A stretch of 13,808 bases of DNA. Origin: Pseudorhodobacter antarcticus. Its GTDB lineage: Bacteria > Pseudomonadota > Alphaproteobacteria > Rhodobacterales > Rhodobacteraceae. Of this stretch, positions 7,040 through 13,808 are shown in pieces. The notes under the pieces were generated by a model that saw only the letters and a list, made by a program, of their open reading frames with translations, ran no database searches and had not been told where the DNA came from. The stretch is taken from NCBI GenBank assembly GCA_945860375.1, contig CAMAQR010000081.1, forward strand, positions 1-13,808, written 5' to 3'. The position numbers were made by a program, and so were the translations under genes. How positions within the stretch are numbered: position 1 is the stretch's first letter; each line of letters opens with the position of its first letter.

Positions 7040-8206
7040 ATGTCTCATCTTGAACTGACCGGATTGTCCAAATCCTTTGGCACCACCAAGGTGCTGAACG
7101 ATGTGTCGCTGTCGGTGCGAAACGGCGAATTCCTGACGCTGGTGGGCGCATCGGGGTGCGGCAAATCAACCATCCTGCGAGTGATCGCTGGGTTGGAGCC
7201 GCAAGACAGCGGCACCGTGCAGATCGGCGGGCGCGGCGTTGATCATCTGCGCCCCAAACAGCGCAACGTAGCGATGGTGTTCCAGTCCTATGCGCTTTAC
7301 CCGCACATGAGCGTTGCCGAAAACATGTCGATGCCGCTGGTGATGCAGCGGCTGAACCTTGCCGAACGCCTGCCGCTGATCGGGCGGCTCAGCGCTAATT
7401 GCCGCCGCGTGATGACTGAAATCGCCGCCGAGGTCGACGCCGTGGCCAAGCAGCTGCAGATCGAGGCGCTGCTGACGCGCAAACCTGCACAGCTTTCGGG
7501 CGGGCAGCGCCAGCGCGTGGCGCTGGGCCGATCGATGGTGCGGCACCCGGACGTGTTCTTGATGGATGAGCCGCTGTCGAACCTGGACGCCAAGCTGCGC
7601 GTGCACATGCGGGCCGAGTTGACAGACCTGCACCGCCGTCTGGGTGTAACCTTCATCTACGTCACCCATGACCAGGTCGAGGCGATGACGATGTCCGACC
7701 GCGTGGCTCTGATGGACGAAGGTCGCATCGTACAACTCGGCACGCCGTCGGACCTTTATCACAACCCATCCGATCTGCGCGTGGCGCGGTTCATCGGCAG
7801 CCCGCAGATCAACATCGTGTCGGGCACCACCACAGCGCAGGGCATTCTGGTCGGCGAGGCGCTGCTGCCGATTGCTGTATCTTCCCCCGCCGGGCAGGTG
7901 GTGTCGGTCGGCCTGCGCCCCGAGGCGTTGTCGCTGGACCCGGTCGTCGGGCAGCCGAATTTGGCGGCGCGACTTACCCGGGTGGAAAACCTTGGGGCCG
8001 AGTTGTTCCTGCACTTTGCCTTGCAGGAGTCCGGCGCGCCCTTGGTGCTGCGGGCCACGCTGCAGGACTACGAACGCCACAAGGCGCGGCTGAATTCACC
8101 CGTGGCACTAGGCGTCGAATGCGCCCGCGCATTGGTGTTTGATGCCGCAGGCCACCGGGTTGATCAGGCCAGCCGGGCCGCACTGCGCCTAGAGGTGCCC
8201 GCATGA
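7040..8206 (+). CDS. second ABC transporter ATP-binding protein, MalK/UgpC type
   Basis: A 388 aa paralogue of the preceding ATPase. Motifs: Walker A GASGCGKST (37-45), Q82, signature LSGGQRQR (152-159), Walker B VFLMDEP (172-178), switch His210, and a C-terminal TOBE-type domain with 'VGLRPEAL' (290-297). Compared with its neighbour, the helical subdomain between Q-loop and signature is 18 residues longer, with the extra material at roughly 107-124 (AERLPLIGRLSA within it). This is the surface that contacts the permease EAA loops, so the two ATPases may prefer different permeases. The ATG at 7040 has GGAG six bases upstream. Its TGA overlaps the next start in an ATGA junction, which argues that it belongs with the rightward permeases. 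Confidence 0.95.
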   Translation: MSHLELTGLSKSFGTTKVLNDVSLSVRNGEFLTLVGASGCGKSTILRVIAGLEPQDSGTVQIGGRGVDHLRPKQRNVAMVFQSYALYPHMSVAENMSMPLVMQRLNLAERLPLIGRLSANCRRVMTEIAAEVDAVAKQLQIEALLTRKPAQLSGGQRQRVALGRSMVRHPDVFLMDEPLSNLDAKLRVHMRAELTDLHRRLGVTFIYVTHDQVEAMTMSDRVALMDEGRIVQLGTPSDLYHNPSDLRVARFIGSPQINIVSGTTTAQGILVGEALLPIAVSSPAGQVVSVGLRPEALSLDPVVGQPNLAARLTRVENLGAELFLHFALQESGAPLVLRATLQDYERHKARLNSPVALGVECARALVFDAAGHRVDQASRAALRLEVPA

Positions 8207-9123
8207 CCGTCGCATTAAAGATCGGAAGGGTTTCGGCAAGCCGCAATGCCCAACTGCGGGCAGAAGCTGCGGCAGGCTATGCTTTTGTAACCCCTGCGCT
8301 GATCCTGATCATGGTCCTGCTGATCGCGCCGATCGTAGTTGTTCTTCTGCTGAGCCTGACGGATTATCAATTAGGTGCGCTGGAATGGTCTTGGGTCGGG
8401 CTGGCAAATTACTCCGACATGCTGGGTGACCGAATTTTCCTGCGGTCCTTGGGCAATACGTTCATCTATGTGGCCATCGTCGTGCCAGGATCGGTTGTTC
8501 TGGGGCTGGTGGTGGCCATTCTGGTTCAGGAACGCACCAAGTCCAAGGCGATCTACCAGACAATTTTTTTCCTGCCCGTCACCACCACGCTGATCGCGAT
8601 GTCGGTGGTCTGGCACTTCTTGCTAAACCCGTCGCTGGGGCCGATCACGTCGCTGACGCGCGCGCTTGGTCTGGGCGAATTCGATGTGTTCGGCGACCCG
8701 GATCTGGTGCTGGTGGGCCTTGCGGTAATCGGGATCTGGCAGTTGGTCGGCTTCAACATGATCCTGTTTCTGGCAGGCCTGACCGCCATCCCGCGCGATC
8801 TTTATGACGCGGCAGATATCGATGGGGCCGATGGCGCATGGGACCGATTTGCGCGTGTCACCTGGCCGATGCTGGGGCCGACCACGCTGTTTGTGGTGGT
8901 GACCACCACCATCACCGCGTTTCGAGTGTTCGACACTGTCGCCGTCATAACGCGCGGCAACCCACAGGGGCGGAGCGATGTGCTGCTTTATACGCTCTAC
9001 AAGGTCGGGTTTCAGGATTTCAACATGGGCCCTGCTTCGGCCATGACCATCGCCTTTCTGGTCTTCGTGCTGGTGATCGCCTTGGCTCAGGCCTTTCTCA
9101 TCGACAGAAGGACGCATTACTGA
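8203..9123 (+). CDS. ABC transporter permease, MalF/UgpA type
   Basis: This 306 aa inner-membrane permease begins within the stop of the ATPase gene (ATGA overlap, four bases), showing translational coupling. It has a basic N-terminus, a first hydrophobic segment at about 28-50, the MalF-like 'WVGLANYSDML' (64-74), and about six segments overall. The ATPase-docking loop is at about 201-224 (YDAADIDGADGAWDRFARVT), with Asp in place of the Glu of EAA and a Gly at 208. Its partner is the following gene, whose start overlaps its stop by one base. It is only distantly similar in appearance to the leftward MalF-type permease, so this is not a recent duplication of that importer. Confidence 0.95.
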   Translation: MTVALKIGRVSASRNAQLRAEAAAGYAFVTPALILIMVLLIAPIVVVLLLSLTDYQLGALEWSWVGLANYSDMLGDRIFLRSLGNTFIYVAIVVPGSVVLGLVVAILVQERTKSKAIYQTIFFLPVTTTLIAMSVVWHFLLNPSLGPITSLTRALGLGEFDVFGDPDLVLVGLAVIGIWQLVGFNMILFLAGLTAIPRDLYDAADIDGADGAWDRFARVTWPMLGPTTLFVVVTTTITAFRVFDTVAVITRGNPQGRSDVLLYTLYKVGFQDFNMGPASAMTIAFLVFVLVIALAQAFLIDRRTHY

Positions 9124-9968
9124 TGTCTCGCGCAACGCTCCGTACCGACCGGCTGATCGGGTCGGCCGTGTCTCACGCCTTCCTGTTGCTGGGGGCCGCC
9201 TTCATCCTGCTGCCGTTCGTCTGGATGCTGCTGACCTCAATCCGCCCGGCGTCCGAGGTGTTCACCGCAGGCTTCAACCCTATCCCGTCCCGCTTGGCCG
9301 CAGGCATCAACTATTCCGAGGCACTGACCAAATCGCCCTTGCTGCAGTACATGCTCAACGGGGTGCTCGTCTGCGCGGGCATTCTGATCATCCAACTGCT
9401 GGTCGCCATTCCCGGGGGCTATGCGCTGGCCAAGCTGTCGTTTCGCGCACAACCCGTCATCTTCGGGCTGGTGCTGTTCGGTCTGACCGTGCCGGTGCAG
9501 GTGACAGCCCTTCCGATCTACATCGCGCTGGCGAAACTGAACCTCTTGAACACCTATTTCGCAATCATGCTGCCGTTCTTTCTGTCGGTCTTTGGCATCT
9601 TTCTGTTCCGGCAGTTTTTCAAAAGCTTCCCGCAGGAAATCATCCACGCCGCCCGGCTGGACGGATTTACCGAGCTTGAAATCATCATCCGCATCATCAC
9701 GCCGTCGGCGGTGCCCGCCATCGCGGCCTTTGCGGTGTTCTCGATCACATCACACTGGAATGACCTGTACTGGCCGCTGATCGTGACGACCTCGGCCGAT
9801 CATGCCACGCCGCCCTTGGGCATGATGATCTTCCGCGATCAGGAAACCGGGTCGAACTACGGCGCGCTGATGGCGGGGGCTGCGATCATCACAGCCCCGC
9901 TGATCCTCGTTTTCCTGTTCGCGCAGCGCCAATTCGTGCGCGGCATCACCATGACCGGAGTGAAGTAG
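9123..9968 (+). CDS. ABC transporter permease, MalG/UgpE type
   Basis: A 281 aa permease that completes the rightward membrane pair. The start ATG shares a base with the preceding stop (TGATG), and AGAAGGA lies about 10 bases upstream of it. A hydrophobic segment at about 17-39 leads to the periplasmic 'SIRPASEVF' element common in MalG-type subunits. The EAA loop is at about 172-195 (EIIHAARLDGFTELEIIIRI), with Gly181. 'HWNDLYWPLI' (211-220) and the C-terminal AQRQFVRGITMTGVK are classic for the subfamily. A 38-base gap with its own ribosome binding site separates it from the binding protein gene, so the three are probably one transcript. Confidence 0.95.
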   Translation: MSRATLRTDRLIGSAVSHAFLLLGAAFILLPFVWMLLTSIRPASEVFTAGFNPIPSRLAAGINYSEALTKSPLLQYMLNGVLVCAGILIIQLLVAIPGGYALAKLSFRAQPVIFGLVLFGLTVPVQVTALPIYIALAKLNLLNTYFAIMLPFFLSVFGIFLFRQFFKSFPQEIIHAARLDGFTELEIIIRIITPSAVPAIAAFAVFSITSHWNDLYWPLIVTTSADHATPPLGMMIFRDQETGSNYGALMAGAAIITAPLILVFLFAQRQFVRGITMTGVK

Positions 9969-10006
9969 CCCGGTCCCTTCCTTCCCCCCCACCACAAGAG
10001 GTTACC

Positions 10007-11293
10007 ATGAACCGCAGAACGCTTCTTCAATCCGCCGCAGGCTTCACCGCCCTTGGCCTTGCCGCCCCCATGATGGCTCGCGCCCAAACTGGCGTCGAGC
10101 TTTCGGTCACCCACTGCTTTCCGGGTCACGACGGCTTTCACACCGAAATCGCAGCCGCCTTCATGGCTGCCAACCCCGATGTGATGATCACCTTCAACAC
10201 GTCGCCGTCCACCTACGAGGAAGGTCACTCGCTGATCCTGCGTCAGGCGATGACCAACCAGCTGCCCGATGTCTATTACTCGGGCTTCCACCTGCTGCCC
10301 CCCCTGTCGCGCACCTTGACAGAGCGTGGCCAGATCACCCATCTCGACAGCTTCATCGCCACCGAAGGCGACGCCTGGAAGGCCGAGAACTATTCACAGC
10401 GCATCCTTGATCTGGGCAACTTTGACGGCGTGCAGATGGCGATGCCCTTCAACACCTCGACCCCGATCTTCTATTTCAACGAAGAGCTGGTGAAACAGGC
10501 TGGCGGCGATCCGGCGAATTTCCCCGACACTTGGGAAGGCGTGTTCGAACTTGCAGCCAAAATCGACGCACTGGGCGACGATATCGATGGGTTCTACATG
10601 GGCATCCACACCGAGGCGGGCGACTGGTTCTGGCAGGCACTGGTCTATTCCAACGGCGGCGAGCTGATGGATGCGGCGGAAAAGACTGTGGCATTTGGGG
10701 ACGAAAGCGGTCTGGCAGCCCTGACGCTGACGAAGCGTTTTGTCGATGAAGCCAAGATGAACCTGCGGGAAAACCAGCAGGGCGTGCAGCAGTTCTATGC
10801 CGGCAAGACAGGTATCTTGGTGCAATCGACGGCAGGTCTGCGCGGCACCACCGACAGCGTCGGGACCAACTTTACCCTTCGCACCGCCCGCTATCCGCTG
10901 GCGGATGCCACCAACGGCCGCCTGCCCACCGGCGGTAACGCGCAAATCATCCTGACCACCGATGCCGCCAAGCTGGACGCCGCCTGGCGTTTCTCCAAAT
11001 GGGTGTCCGGCCCCGAAGGCCAGACCGTCGCCGTCAAGTTCTCGGGCTACATGCCGACCAGTCTGATTGCCGAGCAGGACCAGTATCTGGGCACCTTCTA
11101 CAAGGAAAACCCGAACTACACGACATCGGTCGGCCAGATCCCGGTTGCCCGCAAGTGGTTCGGTTATCCTGGCAAGAACTCCAACAAGATCATCGACATC
11201 CAGCGCGAGAACATCAACCTTGCGATGCGCGGCGAAATGCCGGTGGCCGATGTTCTGGCCAAGATGGTGACCGACACTCAGGGCTTGATCTGA
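10007..11293 (+). CDS. ABC transporter substrate-binding protein, family 1, with Tat-like signal
   Basis: A 428 aa extracytoplasmic binding protein of the rightward importer. The N-terminus MNRRTLLQSAAGF has a twin arginine followed by a hydrophobic run and a likely cut in ARA|QTG near residue 26, so Tat export is plausible. Family 1 features include 'AAAFMAANPDV', 'DVYYSGFHLLPPL', 'MPFNTSTPIFYFNEELVKQAG', 'TWEGVFELAAKI', 'YSNGGEL' and 'SGYMPTSL'. The ATG at 10007 has AAGAGG upstream. The protein differs greatly from the leftward binding protein, so the two importers are expected to take different or only related ligands. A strong hairpin follows nine bases after the stop. The ligand is unknown; a sugar, polyol or glycerol phosphate derivative is possible for this family. 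Confidence 0.94.
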   Translation: MNRRTLLQSAAGFTALGLAAPMMARAQTGVELSVTHCFPGHDGFHTEIAAAFMAANPDVMITFNTSPSTYEEGHSLILRQAMTNQLPDVYYSGFHLLPPLSRTLTERGQITHLDSFIATEGDAWKAENYSQRILDLGNFDGVQMAMPFNTSTPIFYFNEELVKQAGGDPANFPDTWEGVFELAAKIDALGDDIDGFYMGIHTEAGDWFWQALVYSNGGELMDAAEKTVAFGDESGLAALTLTKRFVDEAKMNLRENQQGVQQFYAGKTGILVQSTAGLRGTTDSVGTNFTLRTARYPLADATNGRLPTGGNAQIILTTDAAKLDAAWRFSKWVSGPEGQTVAVKFSGYMPTSLIAEQDQYLGTFYKENPNYTTSVGQIPVARKWFGYPGKNSNKIIDIQRENINLAMRGEMPVADVLAKMVTDTQGLI

Positions 11294-11301
11294 TGCAATC
11301 C

Positions 11302-11339
11302 GGGCCGGAGGCTTGCGCCTCCGGCCCCCTTCTTTTTTT
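11302..11339 (+). terminator. intrinsic-terminator-like hairpin after the binding protein gene
   Basis: A perfect 11-bp GC-rich stem (GGGCCGGAGGC at 11302-11312, complement at 11317-11327) with the four-base loop TTGC is followed by a pyrimidine tract ending in seven T (11333-11339). It has every hallmark of a rho-independent terminator. The next gene starts only 12 bases later on the same strand, so it likely acts as partial termination or as a 3' stabiliser of the binding protein message. Confidence 0.88.
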
Positions 11340-11351
11340 GTGGGGCGAACT

Positions 11352-12209
11352 ATGACCAAATTCACACTTGTCCAGTTGACCGACACGCATCTAAGCGGCT
11401 CTCGCCCGTTCTTTCAGTTTAACTTCGAAATGGTGATCGAGGCTATGACCGACATCGCCCCCGACCATGTCGTGATCACTGGGGACCTCGCTCTGAACGG
11501 CCCCGACGACATCGCAGACGTTGCTTTTGCCAAGCGGCAGTTCGACCGGCTGGGCGCGCCGTGGTCAGCAGTGCCCGGCAACCATGATGTCGGCCTTGTG
11601 CCCTTCGAAGGTGGTCTGCACCAGCCGATCAATGAGGCGCGCCATGCGGCCTATCTGGACGTCATGGGCGCAGATCGCTTCATTCAGGATATAGGTGACT
11701 GGCGGCTGATTGGCATAAACAGCCAGCTTTTGGGCAGCGGATTGCCCGCCGAGGCCGCTCAGCACGACTGGCTTGCAGCTTCGCTTGTCGAAACGACCCG
11801 CTCTGTCGCACTTTTCCTGCATTATCCGATTTATCTGGACGATCCGGTTGATCCGACGCGCAGCCATGCCGTGATCCTGCCCGAAGCGCGCAAGGCGCTG
11901 CTGGCCTTGATCGACGCCCATCCGACAGTGCGGCTGGTGGCATCGGGCCACCTGCACGAGGAACGCCGGGCCGAACGCAATGGCGTCGTCTACCAATGGG
12001 CGCCTGCAACCTCGTTCCTTACGACGACGGGCGGCCATGGCGGCACGGCGACTGTCGGCTTTCTGGTGTACCGGTTCAATGGCATATCCTTTACCATCGA
12101 ACGCCGCGTCGCCCAATGGATGATCGCTCATGACATCGCAAGCTGGGGCAACACTGAACCGCATGGATATTATGAGATCGTCAAACGCCCGTTCCCCAGT
12201 GTCTCCTGA
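11352..12209 (+). CDS. second calcineurin-like metallophosphoesterase (CpdA/GpdQ class)
   Basis: 285 aa with a complete two-metal site: D11-x-H13 (LTDTHLS), GDLALNG with D45, GNHD with N78 and H79, H157 in FLHYPIY, and GHLH with H200 and H202. There is no signal peptide, so it is cytoplasmic. It is a diverged paralogue of the 4041-4880 product: the DTH/GDLALNG/GHLH variants and the extra C-terminal segment from about 255 differ, suggesting a distinct substrate. The ATG at 11352 lies directly behind a terminator-like hairpin and has only a weak GGGGCG-type ribosome binding site, so expression is probably low. The next gene starts nine bases after its stop. Phosphodiester hydrolysis is well supported by the motifs; glycerophosphodiester versus cyclic nucleotide as substrate is not decided. 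Confidence 0.93.
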   Translation: MTKFTLVQLTDTHLSGSRPFFQFNFEMVIEAMTDIAPDHVVITGDLALNGPDDIADVAFAKRQFDRLGAPWSAVPGNHDVGLVPFEGGLHQPINEARHAAYLDVMGADRFIQDIGDWRLIGINSQLLGSGLPAEAAQHDWLAASLVETTRSVALFLHYPIYLDDPVDPTRSHAVILPEARKALLALIDAHPTVRLVASGHLHEERRAERNGVVYQWAPATSFLTTTGGHGGTATVGFLVYRFNGISFTIERRVAQWMIAHDIASWGNTEPHGYYEIVKRPFPSVS

Positions 12210-12218
12210 GGCAATCGT

Positions 12219-13148
12219 ATGACGCCGCTCGCCGAGCGGCCCGTTACGCACCGGATCGGGGCGATGACCCCCGATCTGAAAGCCTCAATCCTGATGATCC
12301 TAGCCTTCATCGTGTTCAGCGCGATGGCTGTGTTCATGCGGATGATCGCTGGCCAAATTGCGGTTCCGCAGGTGATTTTTCTTCGGCAGGTTGTGGCGCT
12401 GTTGCTGATGGCTCCACTTTTCTGGACCAGTCGCCACGTGATCTTGCATCCGACGGGTCTTGTCTTGCACCTGACACGGGGCCTGCTGGCTGTCGGGGCG
12501 ATGTTCTGTGGGCTGACCTCTATCATCTTCATCCCGCTGGCCGATGCGACGGCCATCGGGATGGCAGAAGTGCTGGTCGCCACCGCCTTTGCAGCCATTG
12601 TGTTGCGCGAACCCGTGGGCTGGCGACGCTGGACGGCAACAGCTGTGGGATTTCTGGGCGTGGTGATCATGATCCGCCCCTTTGGCGAAGGTTTCGACGT
12701 CTTTGCGCTGGTGGCGCTGGCGGGGTCGGTCTGTGGGGCGGCGAGCATGATCGCTCTCCGGTTGGGGTCGGGACATGACACAACGGTGACGGTTCTATTC
12801 TGGCAGGGGTTGGTTGTGGCGCTGGTGTCCGCCCCGGTAGCCGCGCTGCAATGGGTCACCCCGACCCTGAACGAGACGCTGATCCTGCTCGTCATGGGCC
12901 TGATCTTCACAGCCGGCATCTGGCTGTTCACCGCCGCGATCCGGTTGGGCCGGGCATCTGCCGTGGCCCCCTTGGGCTATCTGCGCCTGGTGTTGATGGC
13001 GGCCACCGGCTGGCTGTTTTACGGCGAGATCCCGACCTGGGCCACGGTGATCGGCGGTGTGCTGGTCATTGCATCGGCCACCTACACCATCACCCGCAAC
13101 GCCGCACGCGCGTTGCCGATCCCATCTGTCAACCCGTCAACCCAGTGA
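12219..13148 (+). CDS. EamA/DMT-family membrane transporter
   Basis: A 309 aa very hydrophobic protein consistent with ten membrane segments arranged as two EamA-type halves (about 17-140 and 155-285). The first half has 'FRMIAGQ'-like and 'RQVVALLLMAPLF' patterns and 'TSIIFIPLADATAIGMAEVLVATAFA', the typical DMT helix 3-4 region; the second half has 'GRASAVAPLGYLRLVLMAATGWLFYGEIPTW', the signature end. Family members export metabolites or amino acids, or are uncharacterised. The ATG at 12219 has TGAGG seven bases upstream, overlapping the stop of the preceding gene; an ATG at 12264 is a weaker alternative. It sits between two hydrolase genes with very short gaps, so it may move a product of that breakdown, which is inference. 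Confidence 0.92.
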   Translation: MTPLAERPVTHRIGAMTPDLKASILMILAFIVFSAMAVFMRMIAGQIAVPQVIFLRQVVALLLMAPLFWTSRHVILHPTGLVLHLTRGLLAVGAMFCGLTSIIFIPLADATAIGMAEVLVATAFAAIVLREPVGWRRWTATAVGFLGVVIMIRPFGEGFDVFALVALAGSVCGAASMIALRLGSGHDTTVTVLFWQGLVVALVSAPVAALQWVTPTLNETLILLVMGLIFTAGIWLFTAAIRLGRASAVAPLGYLRLVLMAATGWLFYGEIPTWATVIGGVLVIASATYTITRNAARALPIPSVNPSTQ

Positions 13149-13155
13149 GGCAACG

Positions 13156-13808
13156 ATGATCCTTTCCCCGTTCGACAAACCCGGCCAATTCTGGCGTGGC
13201 AACCTGCATTGCCACTCTACCCGATCAGACGGCGACCTGCCGCCCGAAGAGGTCGCTCGCCGCTACCGTGCCCAAGGCTATCACTTCTATTGCCAGTCAG
13301 ACCATTTCATGGCCGAGTTCGATTACCCCATCACCGACACCACCGCCTTGCGCACCCCCGGCTTTACGACCCTTTTGGGGGCAGAACTGCACGCGCCAGC
13401 CTTAGCCAATGGCGAAATCTGGCACATCCTTGCCGTAGGCCTGCCCGCCGATTTCGCTCCGAATGACGAGGGCGAGACTGGCCCCGAACTTGCCCGCCGC
13501 GCCAGCCAGGCCGGGGCCTTTGTGGCCCTCGCCCATCCACAATGGTACGGATTGACACTGGAAGACGCCCGCCAGATCGACTTTGCCGACGCGATCGAAG
13601 TGTTCAACACCACCTGTGCCGTACAGGCCGACCGCCCTGATGGAACCTACCTACTGGACCAGATGCTGCTGGATGGCATGACCCCCTACGCCATCGCCAC
13701 CGACGACGCCCATTTCCGTGATGCCGTAAATTCCAACGCTGATGCCTTTGGCGGCTGGGTCATGGTCAAAGCCGAAACGCTGGAACCTTCGTCCCTGCTG
13801 GCGGCGCT
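13156..13808 (+). CDS. PHP-domain metallohydrolase, truncated by window edge
   Basis: The frame starts at ATG 13156, with GAGG five bases upstream and seven bases after the preceding stop, and stays open for 217 residues to the window end, so the C-terminus is missing. The PHP motifs are all present in order: NLHCHSTRSDG (H18, H20, D25), QSDHF (D49, H50), GAELHA (E77), ALAHPQW (H127) and ATDDAHF (D183/D184, H186). These are the ligands of a trinuclear metal site found in PHP-type phosphoesterases and CehA/McbA-like hydrolases. No signal peptide is seen. As the last visible gene of the rightward operon it adds a further probable phosphoester-cleaving enzyme. Its substrate is not indicated by the sequence; phosphotriester or carbamate hydrolases in the same superfamily are alternatives. 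Confidence 0.92.
   Translation, partial: MILSPFDKPGQFWRGNLHCHSTRSDGDLPPEEVARRYRAQGYHFYCQSDHFMAEFDYPITDTTALRTPGFTTLLGAELHAPALANGEIWHILAVGLPADFAPNDEGETGPELARRASQAGAFVALAHPQWYGLTLEDARQIDFADAIEVFNTTCAVQADRPDGTYLLDQMLLDGMTPYAIATDDAHFRDAVNSNADAFGGWVMVKAETLEPSSLLAA

Noticed and set aside
7166..8080. Long leftward open frame antisense to the second ATPase
   Set aside because: The sense strand has all ABC ATPase motifs; the antisense product is Gln/His/Arg-rich and featureless.
10394..11386. Long leftward open frame (330 codons) antisense to the rightward binding protein
   Set aside because: It mirrors the codon bias of the true gene, gives a His/Gly/Arg-rich product with no domain, and spans the terminator.
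887..12209. Recent tandem or inverted duplication of one transporter-esterase operon
   Set aside because: Gene order differs, binding proteins and esterases are strongly diverged, and I see no long nucleotide repeat between the two halves beyond conserved ATPase motifs.
12170..12931. Leftward open frame antisense to the DMT transporter gene
   Set aside because: Ser/Thr/Arg-rich low-complexity product typical of antisense to membrane proteins; no start signals.

Overview
The window reads as a chromosomal segment of a GC-rich alphaproteobacterium, most likely of the Rhodobacterales/Roseobacter type. That assignment is inferred from codon and base composition, gene style and tight translational coupling; no marker gene is present to prove it. 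Almost every base is coding and I see no RNA gene, insertion sequence or CRISPR array.

The layout is two divergent gene clusters around a roughly 200-base control region at 5685-5880. Leftward, in transcription order: a tyrosine-phosphatase-like enzyme (4920-5684), a calcineurin-like metallophosphoesterase (4041-4880), a family 1 ABC substrate-binding protein (2698-4005), a MalF/UgpA-type permease (1704-2630), a MalG/UgpE-type permease (887-1714) and a TetR-family regulator (127-819). Rightward: two MalK/UgpC-type ATPases in tandem (5881-7014, 7040-8206), a MalF-type permease (8203-9123), a MalG-type permease (9123-9968), a second binding protein with a Tat-like signal (10007-11293), a second metallophosphoesterase (11352-12209), an EamA/DMT-type membrane transporter (12219-13148) and a PHP-domain metallohydrolase that runs off the right edge (13156-13808).

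The set therefore encodes two complete but non-identical importers of the carbohydrate/glycerol-phosphate (CUT1/Ugp) class that share one locus. All ATPases lie on one side, and each binding protein has its own two-metal phosphoesterase beside it. Together with the phosphatase, which carries the lipid-phosphatase-like P-loop HCTAGKDR, and the PHP hydrolase, four different phosphoester-cleaving folds or paralogues surround two importers. My working hypothesis is a locus for uptake and breakdown of phosphodiester-type organophosphates (for example glycerophosphodiesters or inositol-containing headgroups), but ordinary sugars or polyols remain possible.

Regulatory signals are visible. There is a 35-base imperfect dyad (5767-5801) in the divergent region. 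A stem-loop with a T-rich tail separates the leftward binding protein from its permeases (2653-2679). A strong intrinsic-terminator-like hairpin (11302-11339) lies between the rightward binding protein and its downstream esterase. Both hairpins would favour high expression of the binding protein over membrane parts or enzymes.
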